DNA from: Crenarchaeota archaeon 13_1_40CM_3_52_17
GTDB taxonomy: Archaea; Thermoproteota; Bathyarchaeia; 40CM-2-53-6
Assembly: GCA_001918745.1 (NCBI GenBank)
Contig: MNGN01000016.1
Location: 1 to 32,815, forward strand
DNA: 32,815 bases
Reading direction: 5' to 3'
The notes under the pieces were generated by a model. It was not told the origin of the DNA, ran no database searches, and was given only the letters and a program-made list of their open reading frames with translations. Position numbers and translations under genes: made by a program. Below, in pieces: positions 1 through 7,601 of the stretch; positions within the stretch are counted from its first letter, which is position 1, and each line of letters begins with the position of its first letter.

Positions 1-1287
1 CCCCAAGAGTCCACCGAGAACGACCAGCCACATGCTGGTAGAGAGCACGGAGAACGTGCCGCATAGCAAGCAGTCGCCGCCTGATCCTCCTCCTGATCCG
101 CCGCCTGAGCCACCAGAAGCGGCCTTGACATTGACAGTCTGAGAGCTGGTCGCAGTCTGAGCTAGAGTAGATGAGTCTTGAACAGTCTCAGTAACCGTAT
201 ACGACTGAACACCTGTAAAGGTATGAGTGACAGCGGCTCCCGTGGCAGTCCCACCGTCGCCGAAATTCCAGCTCACCGTGTAAGGACCCATTCCCCCGAC
301 AGCGGTTGCTGTGAAGGTCACCGGTGAATTCACAACAGGGCTTGACGGAGAAACTATGAAACTTGTTGTCAGTCCGGGTGGAGCTGATGTTCCGAAGATC
401 TCCGTCATGGGAGCGGCAGCAGCATCGTTAGCTGTTAGAGTTGGCAGAGCCCAGTTGTTCTCCAACAGGTGCAGAATGGAAAACTCGTCATAAACGTCAC
501 TGGACGAAACGTATGCTTGCTTGACGATCCCCGGCTCATAGAACAAGATTGGAGCAGGGTCGTATTCATCCCACCAGAGAAGCAACAACGTCCTATGACC
601 CGACTGGAAGAGATTGCTCGCGAGAAGAGAACCGCCCGCAGGGCTTCGAAGACTTCCGGATGAGCCTACGAGAAAGTTGCGAAGATAGCTATCCCCGGTC
701 TGTATGCTGTTGTCATGCATGTTATGACTGTCCGTCGGAGTAAACCACAGGAAAACAGGTGGACTGGCCGAGTTAGCCGCCGCCACGAAGTTAGCGGTTG
801 AAACGCTACCGCTGGCAAATATGTTAGGGCTGTTGTGAATGCTGTTGAACCCTGTGAACGGGAAGTGGTCGTTGCCTCTTGGACATCCGCTCTCGCAATA
901 AGCTTGCCAAGTCATTCCCGCTGAGGCCATAGTGTCCATAAGGGTCGGAGCGTTAATGCAACAGCTGTAGCCATCCGATATACCCTGGTCAGATCCCGAG
1001 ATTAGGGCAGTATAGCAACCTGCCGAGCACCCGTTGATGCTTCTTCCAACCGCCCCATAGCCATGGTAGAGGGGAATCGTCGCACTCGCTGTCAATAGGC
1101 TTCCAATGAAAGGAGCATTAGCACTTCCAGTGCCAGTACCCATAACATCGGCATAATTCTGGTTCTCCATCGCCACAACTACAATGCTATCGAAGTAGGT
1201 TCCGGATGCTGCATGTACCTGCGGCAGAGCAGGCACTGCTATCATCCCAATAATCAGCAAGATGACGAGTAAATGATTTCTCAACAT
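1..1287 (-). CDS. Secreted phosphoesterase (acid phosphatase/phospholipase C family) with PKD domain, 3' end cut off by window
   Basis: The minus frame is open for 429 codons from an ATG at 1287 to base 1, so the C-terminus is missing. Residues 1-27 are a signal peptide (hydrophobic core, then PQVHA-A). The mature part opens with IVVVAMENQNYADVMG (35-50), the metal/nucleophile signature of the PF04185 phosphoesterase family in the alkaline phosphatase superfamily. Family blocks TLMDTMASAGMTWQAY, DSHNMHDNSIQTGD and LLLLWWDEYDP follow in order. A PKD domain (about 312-385, with SWNFGDGG) precedes a Gly/Ser linker, a CLLC motif and the start of a hydrophobic, probably anchoring, segment. It likely removes phosphate from organic phosphomonoesters or diesters outside the cell. 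AAGGAAAG lies just before the ATG. Phosphate transport genes follow downstream in the window, but any link is inferred. Family is confident, substrate is not. Confidence 0.85.
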   Translation of the reverse strand, partial: MLRNHLLVILLIIGMIAVPALPQVHAASGTYFDSIVVVAMENQNYADVMGTGTGSANAPFIGSLLTASATIPLYHGYGAVGRSINGCSAGCYTALISGSDQGISDGYSCCINAPTLMDTMASAGMTWQAYCESGCPRGNDHFPFTGFNSIHNSPNIFASGSVSTANFVAAANSASPPVFLWFTPTDSHNMHDNSIQTGDSYLRNFLVGSSGSLRSPAGGSLLASNLFQSGHRTLLLLWWDEYDPAPILFYEPGIVKQAYVSSSDVYDEFSILHLLENNWALPTLTANDAAAAPMTEIFGTSAPPGLTTSFIVSPSSPVVNSPVTFTATAVGGMGPYTVSWNFGDGGTATGAAVTHTFTGVQSYTVTETVQDSSTLAQTATSSQTVNVKAASGGSGGGSGGGSGGDCLLCGTFSVLSTSMWLVVLGGLLG

Positions 1288-1705
1288 CAACACTTTCCTT
1301 CAAGTTTGACCCTGGCAGCAGTGTCGCGGGGTGTAGATTCCAACGATCCGGTTCTTGATTTCACTCTCAACATTCCTACACGTCCTCGGGCGGGATTTCG
1401 ACACCCGAGCCGAACGGCCTACTCGCAATGCCGAACGAGAACCAGACTCTTTGTTGTGAGCAAGTTCTTCGGCAAGAAACTAGTATAGAGCACGTTTTCG
1501 GTATAGGCGCTACCGAACCTCTTGATTGAGAACCCGGTTCATGTGCCTAGTTACCACTGCAGTCTCAAGTGGACAGCGCCGGGGGATTCGCTAGTCTATT
1601 CAGATTCTTTGCGCGATGTAATCCTCATCGGAGCACAACTCTGTTCTCAGCCTTGCCGAAATATCAGTTCTAACAGTTGAATAGTTCATTACCGCGAGAT
1701 TCTCC
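1288..1705. other. 418-base non-coding gap
   Basis: No convincing gene lies here; a 71-codon plus-strand frame at 1273-1488 overlaps the start of the phosphoesterase gene and has an implausible composition. The stretch should hold the promoter of the phosphoesterase and the 3' end of the YdjM-like transcript. The only structure seen is a perfect 6-bp inverted repeat, CTCGGG-N13-CCCGAG, at 1385-1409. It resembles a tRNA T-arm at first sight, but no matching acceptor strand is present. Confidence 0.5.
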
Positions 1706-2605
1706 TTAGACGATTGCCTTTCTTCCTCCTCGTGTATAGTATCGAACGAGGATGAATGAGATAATGGGGATTGCGACCACGCCCGCGAGCAAGGGAATCG
1801 GATCCGCGAGAATATTCTCCAAGTTCGCCAGTATTTCGAACCTAAACAGAACGAACCAGACCACTAGGAGACCGATACCGATTACAAATAATGGAACCTG
1901 AAACGGTTTGAGCTGTGGAAGCTTTGGAAGCTTGTCTCTCCTCTGAGTCTCCCCCGCAGCAAACAAGACCGCAACTGCTGCATAGCCAACCGCCCAGACT
2001 GGGTTAGACTCTATGAGCTCCGAAAACTGATGCGCATGCGCAAATCCAAATGGGTACGCCAACCAGATTGCGATGACCGCCAAGGAGCCGACTAGGAATC
2101 CTCGATCTAAAAGGTGACCGTTCTGCGCGAACCCGTAGACTCTTCTCCAAGGCATGGGCTGGTCACCTTCCCTGAGATCGGGGTCGGCAGCGTTGACGTA
2201 TCCAAGAACGTCCTCCTGATAGAAGTAAACTTTCACGCTGGGATCAGGCTTCCTCTGGCTCATAGTCTGGTCGTACATTCCTCGTTTCACGAGTCTCGTC
2301 AATGGATAGAACCATTCGACGCCTCTGTCTTTCGCCGTCGTGAAGGAATCCTGCAGCATGTGAAGAAAGACCCCTAGTGAGAAGAAAGGATTCACCAAGT
2401 AGCCGACAAGTATCATGAAGACATTGTGGAACCTTGCACGGTGATACTGTTCTTCAGCGTAGACCTGTTGCCTGACGTACCAGTATTCTCTGTCAAGGTC
2501 AGGAATCAATGTTCCCAGACCGATCAATAATACAATCTCAGGATTATTCCCGAAGAAGACCAGCCCTATAGCCAGTCCGAACGAGAGATGCGAAGGAAGA
2601 TCCAA
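1706..2605 (-). CDS. YdjM-like membrane-bound metal-dependent hydrolase
   Basis: Integral membrane protein of about 299 residues matching the YdjM / LexA-binding inner-membrane hydrolase family (PF04307). From the TTG at 2605 it reads MDLPSHLSFG, the usual start of this family. Conserved putative metal ligands follow in order: His6, the PDLD aspartates (36, 38), the HR..FH histidines (55, 60), and His82/Asp86 in HMLQDS. The C-terminal half has about four more TM segments and a basic tail. A longer frame reaches a TTG at 2725 but would overlap the upstream PiT gene. I prefer 2605 because a TATA-like TCTTTTATTT lies at 2631-2640, giving a nearly leaderless message. The family's biochemical role is poorly known; a lipid or phosphate hydrolase role would be a guess. 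Confidence 0.75.
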   Translation of the reverse strand: MDLPSHLSFGLAIGLVFFGNNPEIVLLIGLGTLIPDLDREYWYVRQQVYAEEQYHRARFHNVFMILVGYLVNPFFSLGVFLHMLQDSFTTAKDRGVEWFYPLTRLVKRGMYDQTMSQRKPDPSVKVYFYQEDVLGYVNAADPDLREGDQPMPWRRVYGFAQNGHLLDRGFLVGSLAVIAIWLAYPFGFAHAHQFSELIESNPVWAVGYAAVAVLFAAGETQRRDKLPKLPQLKPFQVPLFVIGIGLLVVWFVLFRFEILANLENILADPIPLLAGVVAIPIISFILVRYYTRGGRKAIV

Positions 2606-2687
2606 GACTCCTTTGGTCAAATGACACCGAAAATAAAAGACTATTACTGTTTCTTGGTTCGCGATGAAACTTCGGGCCAGACCTCGA

Positions 2688-3683
2688 CTAGCCCCAGAGC
2701 CTTCCTCCAAGGATTGAGGCGACAATAGCCAATAGCCCTGCAGCGGGCAGAGTCACCATCCAAGCCAACGCCATTCCCCGCAACGCCGATCTTAGGAACT
2801 GCCTCCCCTTCCGACCATGATGCCCCGCATTCGCACCCTCGGAGACATGAGTTGTCGAAAAGGCATCGCCAAAATATGATCCGGCAGAAACCAGCAAGGC
2901 GGTAGCTGCATGTGCCTTCAACCTGTGCCCGCGGTGGAGTGGAGTGTGCCCGATCAAGGTCTTGGCCACCCTATCCCCCCACACCAATGAGCCGGCTACG
3001 ACCGCGACACCAACGATAATGTAAGGCAGCAAAACGCCATCTTCTGCGGTGCCCAGTAAAAGGAAAGCTCCTAGAGCAGCCATCTTAGGTGCATCGTTCA
3101 CACCCCTGGCGAAGGCGACACCCGCGGCTGAAATCCAGTCAGCTGCTCCAAGACGTTTTGAGGAGGAGCCCTCATCGACCTGGGTGTCTCGTTTGCGAAG
3201 TAACCTGCTGATAATGTAGACGCCAATCAAAGCGACAAATGGGCCCGCGGCCAGAGGAAGGAGGATCCTCCAGATGAGGAAAGTCCATTCTAGGCTAGAT
3301 GCACCTAGCAGATAGATGGCTTGCACTACGATTGCCCCGACGATTGCGTGCGTCGTCGAAACCTGAACCCTGAGAAGAGTTGCGATAAGTATCCACGACG
3401 CTGCACCTACCAGAGCCGCTAGTATGAAGGAGAACCCAGGCGTAGTTTGGAAAAAGCTCTGGGGAGTGAACGCCGAGAATAGCCTGACCGAAATTATGAT
3501 TGCTAAGATACTACCCAGGCCACTGAACAAGCCTCCCCAGATGAGGGGGGAGTATCTCGGCTTGAAGGCTGCAGTATCCGGATCCATCATGAGGGCAGTC
3601 ACACTCTTACCCACGTCGTTCGCTCCATTTCCGAAAGCCAAAGCGAATAGTACCGCCAGCCCAATCTCGACAGTCAACAACAA
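2688..3683 (-). CDS. pit: PiT-family inorganic phosphate permease
   Basis: 331-residue polytopic membrane protein of the PiT/PHO-4 family (PF01384), which imports phosphate using an H+ or Na+ gradient. Both inverted-repeat signatures are intact: GANDVGKS (20-27) in the first half and ARGVNDAPK (192-200) in the second. The paired re-entrant motifs VSTTHAIVGAIV (about 108-119) and FSTTHVSEGANAG (about 277-289) are also present. Length fits compact archaeal PiT proteins. The start is TTG at 3683, followed by two further TTG codons; no clear Shine-Dalgarno site is seen. It lies in the same direction as a second, diverged PiT-like permease and a DUF47/PhoU-like gene, an established partnership for this family. 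Phosphate is the expected substrate. Confidence 0.9.
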   Translation of the reverse strand: MLLTVEIGLAVLFALAFGNGANDVGKSVTALMMDPDTAAFKPRYSPLIWGGLFSGLGSILAIIISVRLFSAFTPQSFFQTTPGFSFILAALVGAASWILIATLLRVQVSTTHAIVGAIVVQAIYLLGASSLEWTFLIWRILLPLAAGPFVALIGVYIISRLLRKRDTQVDEGSSSKRLGAADWISAAGVAFARGVNDAPKMAALGAFLLLGTAEDGVLLPYIIVGVAVVAGSLVWGDRVAKTLIGHTPLHRGHRLKAHAATALLVSAGSYFGDAFSTTHVSEGANAGHHGRKGRQFLRSALRGMALAWMVTLPAAGLLAIVASILGGRLWG

Positions 3684-3806
3684 GAGACGAACACATCCGA
3701 GACCTCGTACTTATCGAAGGTTCCTCCTTATCGGGGGAAGCCAGGTAGGGCCCTAGACAATATTTGTCGAGTGGTACCGGGCCCCTCTAAGGGAACTATT
3801 CCCCAG

Positions 3807-4733
3807 TCACCCAGCGATCAGAGTTAAACCGTATCCGAGAGCAAATCCTAGTGCTGGTGAGATAACCCAGCTTGCCATGATGAGGAATACGTTCCTCGAA
3901 TTCATGACGCGCATCTTGCTTGCTAACCCAGATCCGATAATTCCGGAAGAAACAGTCTCAGTTGTCGACAACGGGACCCCGAGCTGATTCGCGAGTTCGA
4001 CGGTCCCTGCGCCAAGAAGCTGGGAGTAGAACGCGTTAGGATATCTGAGGCTATAGATCCCCTCTGTCAGTCTACGTAGGGCCCCTCGACCAAGAGCAAG
4101 CGCTCCGAGAACGCTCCCAACGCCCACCACAACGGTTGCGATCTGAGGCTGATTGGAGGGGACTCCGGCAATAAGTCCCAAAGCATTGCTGCCAGTAACG
4201 TATGCGGAGAGGAAGGCCATCACTACGAGCCCAGCCTTGAGAATTGAGAGTTTCACCCAGAGGTTTCTGGGACTATACCTGTCGTCAAGTGCAACGAAGA
4301 TTACGCCTAGAGCCGTCGCGACTATGGGCGCGCTCACCCAGAAGATCAGTATGAGAACCAAGTAACTGGTTTCTTGTAACGCTCCAATTGCAAAGCTGAC
4401 GCCTAGAATTGTTCCCGTCAGCGCTTTTGAGAGAGAGAGCGGGACTTTTGTGAGTTCTCCGCCAACGAATATGAGTAGTGTGGCTAGAAGTATCAAAAAT
4501 ATCTCTGTGCTAGTTTCGGTCGGGAGGAATGCTTCTCTGACCCTGAAGAGTTTAGGGCCCTCAATCGATAATCCGAGCAGGTAGCCTGCAACCGCGATCA
4601 TGATTCCCGAACGTCTGTTGACCATTCCGCTGCCGATGATGGTCCCGCAACACGCCGAGAGATTGTTCCCACTTACAACTGCTCCCAAGAGCCCAGCTAC
4701 TACAAGGGATAGAGTGTCGAGAGAAAGATTCAA
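3807..4733 (-). CDS. Divergent PiT-superfamily anion permease
   Basis: 308-residue membrane protein with PiT architecture but altered signatures. GNNLSACCG (22-30) stands where PiT proteins have GAND, and VTGSNALG (179-186) replaces the second GxND motif. The re-entrant segments are recognisable as PLSLSKALTGTILG (98-111) and PLSTTETVSSGIIG (254-267). It follows the DUF47 gene by 11 bases and precedes the canonical PiT gene, so the three are probably co-transcribed. Loss of the Asp of both GAND motifs suggests changed ion coupling or a different anion; bacterial CysP sulfate permeases are another diverged branch of this family. Substrate could be phosphate, sulfate or arsenate. Superfamily is confident, specificity is not. 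Confidence 0.78.
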   Translation of the reverse strand: MNLSLDTLSLVVAGLLGAVVSGNNLSACCGTIIGSGMVNRRSGIMIAVAGYLLGLSIEGPKLFRVREAFLPTETSTEIFLILLATLLIFVGGELTKVPLSLSKALTGTILGVSFAIGALQETSYLVLILIFWVSAPIVATALGVIFVALDDRYSPRNLWVKLSILKAGLVVMAFLSAYVTGSNALGLIAGVPSNQPQIATVVVGVGSVLGALALGRGALRRLTEGIYSLRYPNAFYSQLLGAGTVELANQLGVPLSTTETVSSGIIGSGLASKMRVMNSRNVFLIMASWVISPALGFALGYGLTLIAG

Positions 4734-4744
4734 TCCTAGTTTTC

Positions 4745-5446
4745 CTAAGCGCCGAGACCCTTCATTATTACGATGACGAGGTCCGATGCGTCCTCGCAGC
4801 GATCGAGGATATCATCTGCCTCGATCGTGGTCTCGATGTAGTTGTGGAAGGAAGCGTAGTCAAGAACTTCCCAGGACCCGTAGATCTCGTCAAGCATATT
4901 GTCCTTGACATCGTCTCCCTGTTCTTCCAGCCGTTCAATTCTCTTAGCTAGTTCAAGTGATTCTTTCATGTCCGAGCCCGCGACGCTGAAGAGCTTCCGA
5001 AGACCTTGAAGCTGGACGAGTCCGATCTCTATCAAGCGAACCTGGTCTTTCCGGATGATGGCGTCGAATTCTTTGGCTTCTCGGAGGGGCCTCTTGGTCA
5101 CTCTTCTTATTTGCCGGGAAAGAGCGTGGGCTCTGTCAAGAACACTATCCACAGAGTCAGCCAGTCTCTCGAACTCTCTCATAAGAATCGCCGATATGGA
5201 GCCTTTCCCGAACATCTCCTCGAGCGATTGGACTATCGTGTCTCCCTGTTTCTCTAGGAGACTAATCCTGTTAGTGCATGTTTCAATGTCGGATAGCCCG
5301 TTGGGTGAGTTGGTAAGTATTTTGATTAGAAGGTGCAACGATTCCTCGCCGAGGCTTGCGAGCTCGTCGATTCGGGTAAAAGCGTCCCTCTCGCCCAGTT
5401 GGAAGAAGCCCTTGACTCGACGAATCACCTGGTTCATAACATTCAT
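4745..5446 (-). CDS. DUF47 (PhoU-like) phosphate transport regulator
   Basis: 233-residue, almost entirely helical soluble protein matching the DUF47/PhoU_div family (PF01865). Features are two long helical-hairpin halves, each containing an E.QGD motif (LLEKQGDTIV near 64-73 and RLEEQGDDVKDN near 172-183), and a C-terminal IETTIEADDILDRCEDASD segment with the acidic metal-binding pattern of PhoU-like proteins. Family members are usually encoded next to PiT permeases and are thought to tune their activity at the inner membrane face. Here it sits 11 bases upstream of the divergent PiT-like gene. Start ATG at 5446 reads MNVMNQVIRRVKGFF. The preceding 121 bases (5447-5567) hold no gene. Confidence 0.85.
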   Translation of the reverse strand: MNVMNQVIRRVKGFFQLGERDAFTRIDELASLGEESLHLLIKILTNSPNGLSDIETCTNRISLLEKQGDTIVQSLEEMFGKGSISAILMREFERLADSVDSVLDRAHALSRQIRRVTKRPLREAKEFDAIIRKDQVRLIEIGLVQLQGLRKLFSVAGSDMKESLELAKRIERLEEQGDDVKDNMLDEIYGSWEVLDYASFHNYIETTIEADDILDRCEDASDLVIVIMKGLGA

Positions 5447-5567
5447 TTCTCTGGTGGGGAAAGAGAGATGGTAACCTCTAACGACTCTGACAGTGCATCC
5501 CTCCGGGAAGAGCTAGAAAAGAGTGCTGTATCTCTTTCATCCCGAGACCGCGCTCGTCACCATAAGC

Positions 5568-6866
5568 TTAGAGACGAAGCAGTAGAATCAGATTTGCAAT
5601 GGCCAAATCGATTATCGTCAACGGTATGGACCTCTTTGCGAACCGGACGAAACTCAACCTTTGTCTGGGCTTGTTTAGAATGTTAAGGGCGACAAGGTTG
5701 GAAGCGGTCCCGATGGGCGTGGCCATTCCTCCCATCCCGGTTCCGATTGCAAGCGCCCATGCAAGTGGCGCGATGGGCACGCTGAGCGTATTGGCCATGG
5801 CGCCGATTACAGGTATGAAGACCGTAGCCAAAGGTACATTGTCCACGACCTGTGATACTAACGCGGTGACCCACAGAACCAGGGTTACGGAAAGCGCTAG
5901 GTTTCCTCCTGAGACTTGGATCATTTCGTTTCCTAGCATCGAGAGAACTCCCGTCTTTCCGAGGGCGGCGACGAGTATGAAGAGTCCACCAAAGAAGAAG
6001 AATATCTGCCAGTCAATTCTAGCGAGAACGTGCTGGACCTCGTTCGACCGGGACGACTCGTAGACAAGTATCAGGAAAGCTGGGAGAAGAGTTGCTAGAG
6101 CAGCTGAGACCCCGAGAAAAGTATGAACCACGAGGAAACTGACGGCCAGGACTAAAGATACGAGGCTAACCCGTAGAAGCCCCCGATCCTTCACCGCCTC
6201 AGCGGGGCTACGCAAGTCGAGCACCTGTTTCTGCCGATGACGTCTCATTGCGTCCCGATGGAGAAAATTCCGATTTTTCAGGTACAGTAGCCCGCCGTTA
6301 ACAGCGATCGCAGCTATAGCGATGGGCGCTGTGTTCTGAAGAAACTGGTTGAAGGTCAATCCTAGAGAGGATCCGATAATGATGTTTGTTGGATCCCCTA
6401 CCATCGTGGCTATTCCGCCTATGTTTGCGGCGAGAACTTCGGCAATGACGAATGGGACAGGGTCGATCTCTAGTCCCTCAAACACCTCGACGGTGAGCGG
6501 AACGATGAAGAGCGCAACAGTCACGATATCCAGCAGCGAGGCCATTCCCGCGGTCATGAGAGGTAGAAGGATGTACATGCGGATGGGATGGGCGTCCACG
6601 GATCTCGCGAGGTGTAGTCCCATCCATTCGAAGAATCCTGCTTCACGGAGTGATGAGGCTATGATGAACATCCCTAGCAGTACTCCAAGCGCTTGCCAGT
6701 TGATTGCCGAGGATAGATCGGATTCGGTGAGAACACCCGTGCCCACCATTAGGGTCGCTCCGAGTACCGCTGCAGAGGGTTTGTGGAACCTGTCTGAAAG
6801 AATGAGAAGGTATGTGCCGATGAAGACTCCGATAATAATGACGCCTACTGGCGTGGAGAGAACCAA
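5568..6866 (-). CDS. ArsB/NhaD-superfamily anion or Na+/H+ transporter
   Basis: 432-residue protein with about 11-12 membrane segments, of the ion-transporter superfamily that includes ArsB, NhaD, CitM and the P protein. The two inverted-repeat hairpins are clear: AANIGGIATMVGDPTNIIIG in the first half and VDNVPLATVFIPVIG followed by GTGMGGMATPIGTASNLVAL in the second. The family exports arsenite, exchanges Na+/H+ or moves carboxylates. Being upstream of DUF47 and two PiT genes, it may handle an oxyanion such as arsenite that enters with phosphate analogues, but no ArsC or ArsA is present. Start TTG at 6866 follows GGAGG closely, and a TTTTTTATG box about 30 nt upstream could be the promoter. 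ArsB-like versus NhaD-like cannot be decided by eye. Confidence 0.8.
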   Translation of the reverse strand: MVLSTPVGVIIIGVFIGTYLLILSDRFHKPSAAVLGATLMVGTGVLTESDLSSAINWQALGVLLGMFIIASSLREAGFFEWMGLHLARSVDAHPIRMYILLPLMTAGMASLLDIVTVALFIVPLTVEVFEGLEIDPVPFVIAEVLAANIGGIATMVGDPTNIIIGSSLGLTFNQFLQNTAPIAIAAIAVNGGLLYLKNRNFLHRDAMRRHRQKQVLDLRSPAEAVKDRGLLRVSLVSLVLAVSFLVVHTFLGVSAALATLLPAFLILVYESSRSNEVQHVLARIDWQIFFFFGGLFILVAALGKTGVLSMLGNEMIQVSGGNLALSVTLVLWVTALVSQVVDNVPLATVFIPVIGAMANTLSVPIAPLAWALAIGTGMGGMATPIGTASNLVALNILNKPRQRLSFVRFAKRSIPLTIIDLAIANLILLLRL

Positions 6867-6893
6867 ATTCCTCCGCGGCTAAAGGCATGTTTC

Positions 6894-6903
6894 ATAAAAA
6901 AGC
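6894..6903 (-). promoter_or_regulatory. TATA-like T-tract between the wHTH gene and the ArsB/NhaD-type gene
   Basis: On the minus strand the sequence reads GGCTTTTTTATG, ending about 30 nt before the TTG start at 6866. It can serve both as a U-rich terminator for the upstream regulator gene (which stops at 6936) and as the TATA element of the transporter. Which role dominates cannot be told from sequence. Confidence 0.4.
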
Positions 6904-6935
6904 CTCTGGCATAAAGTCCGAGCTGATTTTTCTGC

Positions 6936-7541
6936 CTAGCCTTCCTCGGTCGTGAAGCGGGGTAGGCCGATGAGGATCATTCTGTTTCCTTGCAGAGAAG
7001 GCTTTTCGTGCCTCTCTAATTCCGTTATGGTTTTGTTGATTCTCTTGAGTTCTGCTAGAACATGCTCGTAGGCTTTGTCTGACAGAATTGAATAGGAGAG
7101 TGTGATTCGTTCCTCAGCGACTGACTTTGCAATTTGTTTCAGTGTCGTATCGTCAGCCCGGGCTATCTCTTCGGCCATTAGTCGAAAGTCCAGTCCTATG
7201 GACGCGAGTGTGGATTGTAGAATAGTTTTCAGCTCCTCAGGTCTTGCGGCCTTGAGCCTTTTTCTCTGCTCGGACGGGTCTAGGGCTTCGAAGAACCTCC
7301 TGTCTAATTGGTAGTACTTTTCGACGTAGTTCTTCTTGACGAGAGTTTCGGGCTTTGTGAGAAGACCGTCCTTCACCATTTGACCTACGAAATGGTAGAG
7401 GTTGGCTTTGCCGACTCTGACGAATTTTGACATCTGGGTTACCGTCATTTTGCGATGGTGAGTAAGGAGCATTAGGATACTGAGCTTCGTGGGATTTTCA
7501 AGCGTGTTCAAGAGAATCTTGTAGATATCTGGCTTCGACAT
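6936..7541 (-). CDS. Winged-helix transcriptional regulator (ArsR/MarR-like)
   Basis: The N-terminal 70 residues form a winged HTH: PTKLSILMLLTHHRKMTVTQ, a recognition helix in the KANLYHFVGQMVKDGLL region and a basic wing. A helical C-terminal part of about 120 residues follows, likely for dimerisation or ligand sensing. The frame extends to an ATG at 7586, but MSKPDIYKILL at 7541 is preferred. An AATTATATTG box (7565-7574) sits about 29 nt upstream, as expected for a leaderless archaeal message, and the longer start would lie upstream of that box. It is divergent from an MFS exporter and upstream of the transporter block, so it could control either. A perfect inverted repeat near the MFS start is a candidate operator. 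Effector unknown. Confidence 0.8.
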   Translation of the reverse strand: MSKPDIYKILLNTLENPTKLSILMLLTHHRKMTVTQMSKFVRVGKANLYHFVGQMVKDGLLTKPETLVKKNYVEKYYQLDRRFFEALDPSEQRKRLKAARPEELKTILQSTLASIGLDFRLMAEEIARADDTTLKQIAKSVAEERITLSYSILSDKAYEHVLAELKRINKTITELERHEKPSLQGNRMILIGLPRFTTEEG

Positions 7542-7564
7542 TACCAGAAGACTCAAATACGCGT

Positions 7565-7601
7565 CAATATAATTGTTACGTATCAAGAGAGTTTATACGT
7601 A
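7565..7601. promoter_or_regulatory. Shared divergent promoter and inverted-repeat operator
   Basis: CAATATAATT (7565-7574) is AT-rich on both strands and lies about 29 nt from each of the two leaderless starts (7541 minus, 7601 plus), so it can act as TATA box in both directions. Next to it is a perfect 7-bp inverted repeat TACGTAT-N11-ATACGTA (7577-7583 and 7595-7601), whose right arm includes the A of the MFS ATG. A dimeric winged-helix repressor bound here would cover the MFS transcription start. Confidence 0.6.

Noticed and set aside
85-115. Short imperfect trinucleotide-type repeat
   Set aside because: It is the coding sequence of the Gly/Ser linker of the phosphoesterase, not a separate repeat element.
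1385-1425. tRNA-like T-arm (GTCGAAA loop with a GC stem on the minus strand)
   Set aside because: No matching acceptor, D or anticodon arms within tRNA distance; only a simple inverted repeat remains.
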